Assembly (NCBI RefSeq): GCF_016743215.1
Contig: NZ_VRZC01000005.1
Location: 1-58,046, forward strand
Direction of reading: 5' to 3'
DNA length: 58,046 nucleotides
Source: Geminocystis sp. GBBB08
Lineage (GTDB): Bacteria; Cyanobacteriota; Cyanobacteriia; Cyanobacteriales; Cyanobacteriaceae
A program made the position numbers and the translations under genes. Numbering within the stretch: position 1 is the stretch's first letter; each line of letters begins with the position of its first letter. This document shows positions 1 to 10,185 of the stretch, in pieces. Under the pieces are notes generated by a model. It was not told the DNA's origin and searched no databases. It worked only from the letters and a program-made list of their open reading frames with translations.

Positions 1-53
1 TTGAAAGTTAAGGACTCGCTGACGCTCGATTTTATTTGTTGGTTCGTTTACAT

Positions 54-102
54 CCCTCGTTGATTTCTGTGGGTATTTTTTTGTTGTGAAATTCAACGAG
101 GG
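54..102. repeat. Inverted repeat (hairpin) near window start
   Basis: The arm at 54-67 and the arm at 88-102 are reverse complements (core CCCTCGTTGA / TCAACGAGGG) with one bulged base, separated by a 20-nt T/G-rich loop. A shorter outer pair (TGAAAG at 2-7, CTTTCA at 104-109) flanks it. It sits just beyond the 3' end of an IS1-family relic, so it may be debris of a mobile element or a small palindromic repeat. No function can be assigned. Confidence 0.45.
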
Positions 103-140
103 TCTTTCACTCACATTTCAAGATAAATTTTTAAATTTCA

Positions 141-431
141 GCGATCGCCAATTACCCATAATAATATTTCTGGTTTCTAATGAGTAACTACCGTCTAAAA
201 CCATACTTTATATTTTTTGTCATCGATCAAGGTTTGTAGTTCATCAATCTCCGTAACTTTAAGTATTTCTTGATTGTCGGGTAGCTCATCTGATAGCAAT
301 TCCCCTGATTGTTTGACCCAGTTGATAATTGTAATGTGATCTATTGCTGTAACTAGGGCGATCGCCCGAAAACCCAAATTACCTTGATCAATTACTTTAT
401 CAAGATCAGAACATGATAGAATAAACCTCAT
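141..431 (-). pseudogene. IS1-family transposase relic (middle part only)
   Basis: The reverse strand reads a helix-turn-helix segment (GFRAIALVTAIDHITIINWV) and then an acidic ELDEL-like segment (TEIDELQTLIDDKKYKVWF). This order and wording are typical of IS1-family transposases. After the first stop (195-197) the same frame continues as TVVTH, stop, KPEILLWVIGDR, which fits the family's next stretch; both stops are TAG where the family has Trp (TGG), so they look like point mutations. The N-terminal zinc ribbon and the C-terminal catalytic part are missing. The 78-codon open frame (195-431) is therefore probably not a functional gene. Its upstream end runs straight into the TPP riboswitch of thiC. 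The identification rests on remembered family motifs, not on a search. Confidence 0.65.
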
Positions 432-510
432 AGCTAGGGGTGTCTAAAAAATTAGGCTGAGAAAAACCCTTAGAACCTGAGACTGGGTAATACCAGCGTA
501 GGAAAGCTGT
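430..510 (+). promoter_or_regulatory. TPP riboswitch (THI element) of thiC
   Basis: The conserved blocks appear in order: GGGGTG at 437-442, CTGAGA at 457-462, ACCCTTAGAACCTGA at 467-481, and the GGTAATACCAGCGTAGGAAAG block at 486-506. Terminal stem P1 can form between 430-435 (AUAGCU) and 505-510 (AGCUGU). Thiamin pyrophosphate binding to this element represses thiamin synthesis genes. Here P1 ends only five bases before the GAGGA ribosome binding site (516-520) and there is no room for a terminator hairpin, so control of translation start is the more likely mechanism (inference). Confidence 0.95.
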
Positions 511-523
511 TTATTGAGGATAA

Positions 524-1897
<1,374 letters not shown>

Positions 1898-1978
1898 CTT
1901 TGTCAGTTAAGGTAGTGATTGTCATAAAAACTCCTTCAGAGGTGGGAAAATTGAGAGGGAGGTAGGGAAGAGGGAAGA

Positions 1979-2248
1979 GTGCGATTCGTTGGGTGCTAAT
2001 CATTATCATAATGAAATCCACCCGTTCAGAACCCATAAATCTGAATAACTGATGTCTTTTGAAGGTTAAATTCCTTCCATTGTACTGCCAATTGACTCTC
2101 TCTTCTACCTGCTCTGAAGTAACATCATCATGGTGGGAAGCTATCCCCTTTTGTTCTAGCTAGAAGCCGAATCTGGTAACTCTCCAAGGGTAGATGCACG
2201 GTTTTGAAGGAGAGGCTTAAAGGGTGACTTTTAGCTCGACTCTCTCAC
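1979..2248 (+). mobile_element. Group II intron relic, ORF-less and internally deleted
   Basis: The segment starts with GTGCG, the bacterial group II 5' consensus, and ends with a domain V/VI-like 3' end. A domain V-like hairpin pairs AGCCG (2165-2169) with CGGTTTT (2199-2205), followed by a domain VI-like stem (2210-2246, GAGAGG against CTCTC) with a candidate branch-point A at 2239 and a terminal AC. The six exon bases before the 5' junction (GGAAGA, 1973-1978) can pair with TCTTCT at 2101-2106, as expected for IBS1-EBS1. At 270 nt it is much shorter than a functional group II ribozyme and has no maturase frame, so it is probably dead. Confidence 0.65.
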
Positions 2249-2273
2249 GGGAAGAGGTAAACTTTTGCTCAGG

Positions 2274-2294
2274 CAAAGGGTTTTAAACCCGTTG
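2274..2294. repeat. Palindromic repeat with GTTTAAAC-like core (copy 1)
   Basis: CAAAGGGTTTTAAACCCGTTG is an imperfect palindrome. Related copies lie at 3434, 11237, 29610, 33823 and 49301, all between genes. Confidence 0.6.
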
Positions 2295-2493
2295 TTAGGA
2301 GTTAGGAAAAAATGTAAGTTAAATGCGTTTTAGCTTAACTCTCAAACTCAAGTCATTTCTTATTTCTCGTTTCTCAATTTTTATCGGAAATGCCACAAAT
2401 TAAATAAGATTGCTTTTGACACAAATAAATATATCTCAATTCAAGATAAAATTAGGCTATTGATTTTTAAAATTCCGGCAGTTTATCTCAACG

Positions 2494-3348
2494 ATGCAAA
2501 TTAAAGGTACAACTAAATTATTAGGTATTATTGGTGATCCCATCGAACACTCTAAGTCACCATTAATACAAAATGCCGCCATCGAAGCCTTAAAATTGGA
2601 TTATGTATATATTCCTTTTCTTGTCAAAAAAGAAGACTTAGAAACAGTTTTAAAAGGGTTTCAGGCAATAAATTTAGTAGGTTTTAATGTTACTATTCCT
2701 CACAAAGAAAATATCATCCCTTTCTTGACAAATGTCTCAAAATATGCTAAAAAAATAGGTGCGGTTAATACTGTATGGTTAACTAAAAATGGTTGGCAGG
2801 GTACAAATACCGATATAGATGGTTTTATCGCTCCTCTCAAAGAATTAAATCGAGATTGGCATAATATATTACCTCTTGTAATCGGTGCCGGTGGTGCTAG
2901 TCGTGCCGTCATTGTAGGTTTAGAGCAATTAGGCTGTGAGGAAATTAGAGTAGTAGGGAGAAATTTCCAGAAATTAAATGCCTTTAAGGATAGTTTTCTG
3001 TATAGTTGTCTTAATTGCCGAATTTCAGTTTATGGTTGGCATCAAATTGGTGATTTAATTCCCCATAGTGATTTAATTGTTAATACTACGCCCCTCGGAA
3101 TGTATCCAAATATTGACATTTCACCCTTGACAAAAGAACAAAATAGCCTTGTCAAACCAAACGTGATCGCCTATGATTTAATCTATACTCCTCGCCCTAC
3201 TTTATTTTTACAGGAAGTTCAAAAACAGGGAGGAATTATTATTGATGGTAGTGAAATGTTAGTGCAACAAGGTGCTAAGGCTTTTGAAATTTGGACGGGG
3301 AAAAAACCTTCCATTGAGATTATGAGTAAGGCTTTGTTATTCAGTTAA
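2494..3348 (+). CDS. aroE: Shikimate dehydrogenase
   Basis: AroE reduces 3-dehydroshikimate to shikimate with NADPH in the pathway to chorismate and aromatic amino acids. The 284-residue protein has the substrate-binding SKSP motif (near 20-23), the catalytic lysine in NVTIPHKE (K71), the NTD motif with the second catalytic residue (D107), the NADP-binding loop GAGGASRA (131-138) and the C-terminal GSEMLVQQGA helix. It appears to be a single-gene unit facing the minus-strand acyltransferase. Confidence 0.97.
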   Translation: MQIKGTTKLLGIIGDPIEHSKSPLIQNAAIEALKLDYVYIPFLVKKEDLETVLKGFQAINLVGFNVTIPHKENIIPFLTNVSKYAKKIGAVNTVWLTKNGWQGTNTDIDGFIAPLKELNRDWHNILPLVIGAGGASRAVIVGLEQLGCEEIRVVGRNFQKLNAFKDSFLYSCLNCRISVYGWHQIGDLIPHSDLIVNTTPLGMYPNIDISPLTKEQNSLVKPNVIAYDLIYTPRPTLFLQEVQKQGGIIIDGSEMLVQQGAKAFEIWTGKKPSIEIMSKALLFS

Positions 3349-3400
3349 AGTGACATATTCCATAGATTTTCATTTTAATGATAGAGTCAGAAAAACTATC

Positions 3401-3457
3401 TTAAGTACTGAGGTAAAATTAATTGTATATAGGCAATGAGTTTAAACCCATTGTTAT
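3401..3457 (+). repeat. Dispersed ~57-nt repeat containing palindrome (copy 2)
   Basis: This stretch matches 29577-29633 with only a few differences. Shared blocks are TTAAGTACT, AAAATTAATTGTATATA and the palindrome CAATGAGTTTAAACCCATTG (3434-3453). Both copies have the same orientation and lie between genes. There is no coding potential, so a MITE-like or REP-like element is possible. Confidence 0.7.
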
Positions 3458-3540
3458 TATGGATTTGAGAAAAGTAAAGGGCATCGATTAATTTTGCTTA
3501 CTGAATGAATTATCTGATTATGGTATTGTTTAAAAAACTA

Positions 3541-4239
3541 TTATGAAATACAAATATTTTTCAGAGATGTAGTCAAACTAGCAGTTAAAGCAATACTATC
3601 TTTTCGACTGGATTTTCCTTTATAATCTTTGACGATTAAACATTCCCCAATATTAACTGTCACACTACAGCCACGACTTGGCACCGGTTCACTATACTTA
3701 ATACTTATAGGTAAAATCTTTATGTCTATTTCTGGTTTTTCTTCCGCTACATCTAAGGCAATTTTGGCAATGCCTCTTTTTAAAGGTTGAACTTCGTCTG
3801 TCCGACAAATGTTTCCTTCGGGAAAAATAACCACCATTTTTTCTTGACATAATAAATCAAAACTATGACGTAAACTATCTAAACCAGGTTTATCGGTGTT
3901 AACGGGAAATCCTCCCAATCTTTTCACAATCCACCCTTGAAGCCCCTTCATTTCGTTGGCAGATACCATAAAATGAGGATTTCTAGCACTGACTAATTGA
4001 CCTGTCGCATAAGGAACTATTAACGCATCCCAACGAGAGCGATGGGTAGGTGCAATAATTACGGCTCCATTTTTCGGTACATTTTCTTTCCCCGTGATGA
4101 TAATTTTCTTGAAGAAAAAAGGAAAAATCAATTTAGTGGCTAAAACATAAGCTATTTTGATTAACCAAGGAGAAATATGAGAAGTAATAGTTGTTTCATG
4201 ATGACTGAGATTCGGTTGAATGTCTGATGTGTTAGTCAT
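3541..4239 (-). CDS. plsC: 1-acyl-sn-glycerol-3-phosphate acyltransferase (PlsC family)
   Basis: This enzyme likely transfers an acyl chain to lysophosphatidic acid to make phosphatidic acid, the precursor of membrane and thylakoid lipids. The 232-residue protein has the acyltransferase HX4D motif (HRSRWD, 66-71) and the FPEG motif (139-142). A hydrophobic segment at about 26-45 should anchor it to the membrane. It converges on aroE and diverges from the CruA-like gene across 171 bases. Other acyl acceptors are possible in this broad family. Confidence 0.88.
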   Translation of the reverse strand: MTNTSDIQPNLSHHETTITSHISPWLIKIAYVLATKLIFPFFFKKIIITGKENVPKNGAVIIAPTHRSRWDALIVPYATGQLVSARNPHFMVSANEMKGLQGWIVKRLGGFPVNTDKPGLDSLRHSFDLLCQEKMVVIFPEGNICRTDEVQPLKRGIAKIALDVAEEKPEIDIKILPISIKYSEPVPSRGCSVTVNIGECLIVKDYKGKSSRKDSIALTASLTTSLKNICIS

Positions 4240-4410
4240 GATTTTTGGGGATAAATTATCCGATACTTTTATCTCTCTAGCTTAAAACGATTCCGAATCA
4301 GATTTTCATTCCTTTGTGACAGTTTTTTATGTGCCAATCTTTAGGGGTCATCATTTTGTTAGATAATAAGTAGTAATTAATACTGATATTTTAATCAAAT
4401 ACTTATATAG

Positions 4411-6399
4411 ATGAAATTAACCGAAATCTTATATTTAGAAATTCCTAACCCTAATCCTCAATTAATTTGTGATTGGTTACACAATACATGGCAACCCTCT
4501 CAAGGCAAAAAAGTTAATACTCGTGACGGTATTCGCTTGGAGTTAGCTGATAATCATGAATTATCAATTTTTACTTGGACTTTACAACGCACTACTTACT
4601 TAAAAATGTTCCGTTGGGGTGAAAAACAAGTCATTAATGAGCATAAAATTAAACGAGAATTAGAAACTGCTATTAATCAACAATTTCCACTTCATTATCC
4701 TTCTTTACCTGACATAGATTTAACTCATCAATCCATTTTCACCGCTTTAGAATCTTATTATCCTAATACCGTTAAATTTTTTCAAAAAATGCCTCAAGGT
4801 GAATATGATTTAACTAGAGCTTATTGGTGGGAAAAAAAGTGGCGAGATAGTGTTAAAAGTAAAGGTGAAAATACCATAAAAACTCCTCTCAAACAAGTTC
4901 TTTTTCAAGATCAAACTACAGGAAAAGCAGATTATGATATAGTTTATGTTGGTGGTGCATTAGGAGCGATTCATGCCGCTTTAATGGCAAAATTAGGCTA
5001 TAGTGTTTTACTAATTGAACGTTTAAAATTTGGCAGGATGAACCGTGAATGGAATATTTCTCGCCCAGAATTTCAGGTTTTAATTGATTTAGGTTTATTT
5101 ACCAAAAAAGAATTTGAATCTATAATTGCTGCTGAATATAAGGATGGTTTTAGTAAATTTTTTGATGGTAATAATCCTTCTAATTTAAAGGCAAATATTT
5201 TACATACTCCTCAAGTTTTAAATATTGCGATCGATACTTCTAAATTATTAACATTATGCGGTGAAAAATTACGCAAATATGGAGCTGAAATTTGGGAAGA
5301 AACAGAGTTTAACCGAGCAACCATAGGCAAAGATTTAGTGACTATTAACACTACTAACTTAAACACTAAAGAAGAAAAAGAAGCCACTGCCAGACTGCTT
5401 ATAGACGCTATGGGTACGGCTTCTCCTATTGCATGGCAAATTTCAGGTAATCAGGCTTTTGATAGTGTTTGTCCTACTGTAGGGGCGATTGTAGAAGGTT
5501 TTTCAGAGGAGGTGTGGGATAGACAATATGGTGATGTTTTATTTTCTCACGGGGATATATCCAGAGGAAGACAGTTAATCTGGGAGTTATTTCCAGCAGA
5601 AGGTAACGAGGTGACAATATACCTATTCCATTATCATCAAGTTCATCCTGATAATCCGGGTTCATTATTAGAAATGTATGAGGACTTTTTCACTATTTTA
5701 CCCGAATATCGTCGTTGTGACATGGATCAATTAACATGGAAAAAACCTACTTTTGGTTATATTCCAGGCAAGTTTACTGTTAATCAAGGCGATCGCCAAA
5801 TTGCTACGGATAGAGTATTAACGATAGGGGATGCAGCTTCCTTACAATCACCATTGATTTTTACAGGTTTTGGCTCATTAGTGCGAAATTTAGGCAAATT
5901 AACCAATTTATTAGATTATGCCCTCAAATTAAACTTATTAGACGGAGAATCTTTAAATCAAATTCAGGCATATCAAAGCAATATTGCAGTTACTTGGCTA
6001 TTTTCTAAGGGAATGATGGTTTCTACCTATAAAATTCTACCTCCTGCTCGTATTAACTCTACTTTAAACACTTTCTTTGGCTTACTTGCTGATGAACCGA
6101 ATACAGCAGAAATATTTATAAAAGATCGTACAGATTGGCTAACATTTAACCGTTTAGCCTTAAAAGCAGCACGAAAAAATCCCCCTCTATTATGGTGGAT
6201 TTGGCAAATGGCAGGAAGTAAAGATATATTTCGGTGGTTAGGTGCATATAATGCTTTTACCCTTGATGCTGTGAAAAATCTCTTATTTAGCCGTTGGTTT
6301 AAAGAATGGTTAGAAAAACAAAATTCATGGCTACCGAAGTCTAACCCTCGATTATGGTTTAAATTATTAGTATTTGGATCAAATTTACACCAAAAATAA
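4411..6399 (+). CDS. cruA: CruA-family lycopene cyclase (FAD-dependent)
   Basis: The 662-residue flavoprotein has a dinucleotide-binding fold starting near residue 175 (DIVYVGGALGAIHAALMA), an acidic end of beta-2 (LLIERLKFG), the EWNISR motif shared by CruA and CruP, and a later FAD motif (VLTIGDAASLQSPLIFTGFG). CruA-type enzymes cyclise the ends of lycopene in cyanobacteria that lack CrtL. About 170 residues precede the flavin domain, and the length fits CruA better than the shorter CruP. Assignment within the CruA/CruP family is by recall of motifs and length. No other carotenoid gene is nearby. Confidence 0.72.
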   Translation: MKLTEILYLEIPNPNPQLICDWLHNTWQPSQGKKVNTRDGIRLELADNHELSIFTWTLQRTTYLKMFRWGEKQVINEHKIKRELETAINQQFPLHYPSLPDIDLTHQSIFTALESYYPNTVKFFQKMPQGEYDLTRAYWWEKKWRDSVKSKGENTIKTPLKQVLFQDQTTGKADYDIVYVGGALGAIHAALMAKLGYSVLLIERLKFGRMNREWNISRPEFQVLIDLGLFTKKEFESIIAAEYKDGFSKFFDGNNPSNLKANILHTPQVLNIAIDTSKLLTLCGEKLRKYGAEIWEETEFNRATIGKDLVTINTTNLNTKEEKEATARLLIDAMGTASPIAWQISGNQAFDSVCPTVGAIVEGFSEEVWDRQYGDVLFSHGDISRGRQLIWELFPAEGNEVTIYLFHYHQVHPDNPGSLLEMYEDFFTILPEYRRCDMDQLTWKKPTFGYIPGKFTVNQGDRQIATDRVLTIGDAASLQSPLIFTGFGSLVRNLGKLTNLLDYALKLNLLDGESLNQIQAYQSNIAVTWLFSKGMMVSTYKILPPARINSTLNTFFGLLADEPNTAEIFIKDRTDWLTFNRLALKAARKNPPLLWWIWQMAGSKDIFRWLGAYNAFTLDAVKNLLFSRWFKEWLEKQNSWLPKSNPRLWFKLLVFGSNLHQK

Positions 6400-6551
6400 A
6401 CTATACTCAGAATTAGAATAATTTAAGTCTGTTGACTAGAACTAATATCAGGTTCGTTGAAATAATAATAAAAGAAAATATGTAAAATGGGCATTTTGCC
6501 CGTATCTAATTATAAGTAATTATCCGCACTTGATATAAAAGATTTGTAATT

Positions 6552-7733
6552 ATGGAATATCGTCGATTTGGTAGAACAGAATTATTAATGCCCGTATTTT
6601 CTTGCGGGGGAATGCGTTATCAATATAAATGGCAAGATTTGCCTATGAGTGAGATTCCTGAAGATAATCAACGAAATTTAGAGAAAACTATCAAAAAAAG
6701 CCTAGAAATTGGCATCAATCATATAGAAACCGCTAGATTTTATGGCTCTTCCGAGATACAACTAGGACAAATTTTGCCAAAATTACCGAGAGAAAAACTG
6801 ATTATTCAAACAAAAATTTCTCTTGAAGAAGATAGTAAGGTATTCAGAGCCAATTTTGATCAATCTCTTCGGTATTTAAACCTTGATTATGTAGATTTAC
6901 TGGGTTTTCACGGCATTAACACTCCTCAATTATTAGATTATACGATGCGATCGAATGGTTGTTTAGAGGAAGCCCGAAAGTTACAGCAAGAGGGTAAAGT
7001 AAAATTTATCGGTTTTTCTACCCATGCACCAACGGATTTAATTATCAAAACCATTAAAACCAATGAATTTGATTATGTTAATTTACATTGGTATTGGATA
7101 TATCAAAATAATTGGGAAGCAATATTAGAAGCAAATCTTCATGATATGGGAGTATTTATTATTAGTCCGTCAAATAAAGGAGGAATGCTGTATCAATCAC
7201 CACTTAAGTTAAGAAATCTGACTCAACCTCTTTCCCCCATAGTTTTTAATAATTTATTTTGCTTATCTCATCCCCAAGTGCATACTTTAAGTATCGGTGC
7301 AGAAAAACCTTCAGATTTTGATGAACATTTAACCACTTTATCTTTACTTCCTCAAGCAAAAGAATTGTTACCACCAATTATCGAAAGGTTAGAAAATCAT
7401 GCCAAAGAAGTGTTAGGAGAAGAATGGTTAAGCACATGGCATCTTGGCTTACCTAATCATGAAGAAACACCAGGCAATATTAATATTCCGATGATTTTAT
7501 GGTTACGAAATTTAGCCTTAGCCTATGATTTAGTGGAATACGGCAAAATGCGTTACAATTTGTTAGGTAATGGAGGGCATTGGTTTCCGGGACAAAAAGC
7601 GGATAAATTAAAAGAATTTGATTTAACTCAATGTTTAACTAATAGTAAATATAAAGATAAAATACCACAGTTTTTAGCGGAAGCGGAGAAAATTTTAGGA
7701 GGAGAAGAAGTTAAGCGTTTATCTCAAAGCTAA
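6552..7733 (+). CDS. Aldo/keto reductase family protein
   Basis: This is a 393-residue NADPH-dependent oxidoreductase of the aldo/keto reductase fold. The N-terminus (MEYRRFGRTEL, then FSCGGMRY) and the catalytic region ETARFYGSSE are typical, with the tetrad Tyr present but Glu where most members have Asp. The protein is longer than the usual 310-330 residues because of a C-terminal helical extension (about 280-393), as in members with a C-terminal 4Fe-4S domain, but no cysteine cluster is visible here. The substrate is unknown. It lies 152 bases behind the CruA-like gene and may be transcribed separately. Confidence 0.88.
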   Translation: MEYRRFGRTELLMPVFSCGGMRYQYKWQDLPMSEIPEDNQRNLEKTIKKSLEIGINHIETARFYGSSEIQLGQILPKLPREKLIIQTKISLEEDSKVFRANFDQSLRYLNLDYVDLLGFHGINTPQLLDYTMRSNGCLEEARKLQQEGKVKFIGFSTHAPTDLIIKTIKTNEFDYVNLHWYWIYQNNWEAILEANLHDMGVFIISPSNKGGMLYQSPLKLRNLTQPLSPIVFNNLFCLSHPQVHTLSIGAEKPSDFDEHLTTLSLLPQAKELLPPIIERLENHAKEVLGEEWLSTWHLGLPNHEETPGNINIPMILWLRNLALAYDLVEYGKMRYNLLGNGGHWFPGQKADKLKEFDLTQCLTNSKYKDKIPQFLAEAEKILGGEEVKRLSQS

Positions 7734-7775
7734 ATTTTAATTAGGAGTTGCTCAAAAAGTATGAGTATCGAGGGT

Positions 7776-7810
7776 AGGTATCAGGTATCGGGTTTCAGGT
7801 ATTAGGTTAA
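7776..7810. repeat. Heptamer STRR array (AGGTATC-type)
   Basis: Five consecutive 7-nt units read AGGTATC, AGGTATC, GGGTTTC, AGGTATT, AGGTTAA. The array lies between the convergent aldo/keto reductase and thrC genes. Short tandem heptamers are well known in cyanobacterial genomes. Confidence 0.8.
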
Positions 7811-7957
7811 ATAATGAAAAATCAAGGTTTTGAGGTTTTTTATATACACATCAAACATAAACTGTGGTTAAAAAATAAGGTTAAAAATACTAAGTTTTTG
7901 ATCAAAAATCCCTAAAACTGCACACTTTTTAGTTAATTAGCTTGTTAAAACCTCTAA

Positions 7958-9064
7958 TTACTCAAATCCCATAATTCGAGCTACTTCTTGTAAATCTGGT
8001 TTAATACCTGATCGAATACCAAGTTCGCTAGTTTTCATGGCATTATCAGGATCTTTTAAGCCATTACCAGTTAAAACAGATACGATAGTAGCATTATCAG
8101 GGATTTGGTCTTTTAATTTCAAAATTCCTGCTACCGATGCCGCACTTGCAGGTTCACAAAAAACACCTTCATCTCTGCCTAAAATACGGTAGGCTTCTAA
8201 AATTTCACTGTCAGTAACAGCATTAAACTCTCCTTGAGATGCTTCTTTAACATCTAAAGCCTTTTGCCAATTAGCCGGATTACCAATTCTAATGGCAGTA
8301 GCTATAGTTTCAGGTTTTAAGATTTGATGTCCTTCCACGAAAGGAGCAGAGCCAGAGGCTTGAAATCCCATCATTCGAGGTAATATATCGCATCTATTTT
8401 CACTGTGATACTGACAAAAACCCATCCAATAAGCTGTTATATTCCCAGCATTACCTACTGGAATAGCTAACCAATCAGGGGCATATCCCAAGGTATCTAC
8501 TACCTCAAATGCTGCTGTTTTTTGCCCTTCTAAACGATAAGGGTTAACGGAATTGACCAGGGTGACGGGGTAATTATCTGCTATTTCTCGTACAATGGTT
8601 AAAGCATGATCAAAATTACCTTCAATTGCCAATACTTCTGCTCCATAAATTAAGGCTTGAGCTAATTTTCCTAAAGCTACATAACCATCGGGTATAATCA
8701 CAAATGCTTTCATTCCTGCCCTTGTGGCGTAGGCGGCGGCCGCAGCAGAAGTGTTTCCTGTACTTGCACAGATTACAGCTTTTGCTCCAGCTTCTTTTGC
8801 TTTTGATATTGCCATTGTCATGCCTCGATCTTTAAATGATCCTGTAGGATTTAAGCCATCATACTTGACAAATACTTTTACGTTACGACCGATCATGTTT
8901 GAGATAACGGGAACGGGAATTAAAGGGGTATTTCCTTCTCTCAATGTGATAATAGGTGTTTCAGAAGTCACTGGTAAGTAAGATTTATATTCTTCAATTA
9001 AACCTTTCCAGCCTGTTCTTAAATGATGATTCGTATGGGGTTGATGAATTTTCGTCGCTACCAC
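7958..9064 (-). CDS. thrC: Threonine synthase
   Basis: ThrC converts O-phosphohomoserine to threonine with pyridoxal phosphate. The 368-residue protein has the PLP lysine in [10 protein letters not shown] (K78), the phosphate-binding loop [12 protein letters not shown], and the [13 protein letters not shown] motif. The length fits the short bacterial class. It is convergent with the aldo/keto reductase gene and 74 bases upstream of the WD40 gene's 3' end. Confidence 0.96.
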   Translation of the reverse strand: MVATKIHQPHTNHHLRTGWKGLIEEYKSYLPVTSETPIITLREGNTPLIPVPVISNMIGRNVKVFVKYDGLNPTGSFKDRGMTMAISKAKEAGAKAVICASTGNTSAAAAAYATRAGMKAFVIIPDGYVALGKLAQALIYGAEVLAIEGNFDHALTIVREIADNYPVTLVNSVNPYRLEGQKTAAFEVVDTLGYAPDWLAIPVGNAGNITAYWMGFCQYHSENRCDILPRMMGFQASGSAPFVEGHQILKPETIATAIRIGNPANWQKALDVKEASQGEFNAVTDSEILEAYRILGRDEGVFCEPASAASVAGILKLKDQIPDNATIVSVLTGNGLKDPDNAMKTSELGIRSGIKPDLQEVARIMGFE

Positions 9065-9138
9065 GGGCGTTAGATCTAAATAGACAATGGTTTTAATTAT
9101 GACATAATATTTGCACCTTTACACTTTTATTTTTAACT

Positions 9139-10185
9139 TTAAGTTAAATTTTGATCTTCTAGTTGAAAAATCATTATCTTACCATTTTTACTTCCTAGGG
9201 CTAATTTTTGTCCTGATAAATCCCATTTTAAACAAGAAAAACTCTCAGATATTTTTGGAAAATTTTGAGCTAAATTTTGATTATTTTTCCATAACAATAA
9301 ACTACCTTCTTCATTACCACTAGCTAAAAGAAAATTTTGAGGGTGAAATTGCAAACCGTGAATTATGCTATTATTGTGTTTTAACACAGAGGCATTCCAA
9401 GCTCGATCTTCATTTTTTGTTCTTTTCCATAAAATAATATCTCCCATACAAGAGGTGGCTAAAATAGGGGGTTCTCCTGATGAAATTGGAGACCAACTGA
9501 GGTTACGAATTTTGCTACTAAATCCTAAAAGTCGCCAGGGGACTAAATTTCCTCCTCCCCACACTAACACTATTTTATCTAGAGAACTTACAGCTAAATA
9601 TTCACCATCGCTCGACCAACTAATTTTAAGGGCAGCGGCATTCATTTCAAGATAAAAGGGATCATCCTGCCAATTATGACAATCCCAAATTTTTACTCCC
9701 CCGTTACCAGCGATCGCCAAAAGTTCACCGTTAGGATTCCAAGCTAAATCTAAGACAAAGGAATTTTTAAAAGGTAAAGTAGCGATAATTTTTTGAGAAA
9801 CGGCATCCCAAATTAGTACATTACGCCCTTGAGTGAAGGCGAGGTAATTTTCTTGAGGATGCCATGCTAAATTCTCTATCCATTTTGAGTTATCATAGAG
9901 AATATTAAATGATTGTCTTTGGGGAAATTGCCAAATTTTCAGTTCACCATCTTCACCTCCAGCGGCTAAAAATTGATCATCAGCAGAAAAGTCTAAACAA
10001 AGGATGGAATTTTTTTTCCGGTTAGATTTCAAAATCTGTTGCAGTTGTTTTGAAAATAATGTTACTTCTCCCCCGGCTGAACTTATGGCTAATGTACCAT
10101 CTTGAGACCAACACAAAGCGGTAATATATTCATCTAGTTGTCCCTGCCACTGTAATTTTAAGTTAGGATTATTTAGACTAGACAC
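9139..10185 (-). CDS. WD40-repeat protein
   Basis: The 348-residue protein is built almost entirely of WD40 blades. Repeated ends such as DGELKIWQF, GGVKIWDCH, DKIVLVWGG, GDIILWKR and EGSLLLWKN each follow a stretch like LAWHPQENYLA or ISWSSDGEYLA, suggesting seven blades. No signal peptide or enzymatic domain is seen, so it is probably a cytoplasmic scaffold. Its start overlaps the end of the COG0523 GTPase gene by 13 bases, so the two are probably translationally coupled. This suggests, but does not prove, that the propeller works with the GTPase. Confidence 0.88.
   Translation of the reverse strand: MSSLNNPNLKLQWQGQLDEYITALCWSQDGTLAISSAGGEVTLFSKQLQQILKSNRKKNSILCLDFSADDQFLAAGGEDGELKIWQFPQRQSFNILYDNSKWIENLAWHPQENYLAFTQGRNVLIWDAVSQKIIATLPFKNSFVLDLAWNPNGELLAIAGNGGVKIWDCHNWQDDPFYLEMNAAALKISWSSDGEYLAVSSLDKIVLVWGGGNLVPWRLLGFSSKIRNLSWSPISSGEPPILATSCMGDIILWKRTKNEDRAWNASVLKHNNSIIHGLQFHPQNFLLASGNEEGSLLLWKNNQNLAQNFPKISESFSCLKWDLSGQKLALGSKNGKIMIFQLEDQNLT

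Larger units (their letters stand above)
1898..2493. other. Intergenic region thiC-aroE holding an intron relic and a palindrome
   Basis: This is 596 bases without a convincing gene. It contains a purine-rich stretch (1940-1980), a shortened group II intron (1979-2248) and a GTTTAAAC-type palindrome (2274-2294). The remaining 200 bases before aroE are AT-rich with no clear terminator. Confidence 0.7.

Noticed and set aside
195-431. Intact 78-residue gene on the minus strand
   Set aside because: The translation matches the interior of IS1 transposases and continues past stops in the same frame, so it is a relic rather than a gene.
4370-4383. GTAN8TAC, a perfect NtcA-type box, upstream of cruA
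   Set aside because: The matching -10 box would fall on the start codon itself, leaving no leader, and such AT-rich half-sites arise easily by chance here.
9365-9655. Plus-strand 96-codon frame within the WD40 gene
   Set aside because: It is the antisense of a clearly coding gene with regular WD40 repeats and has no protein-like motifs of its own.
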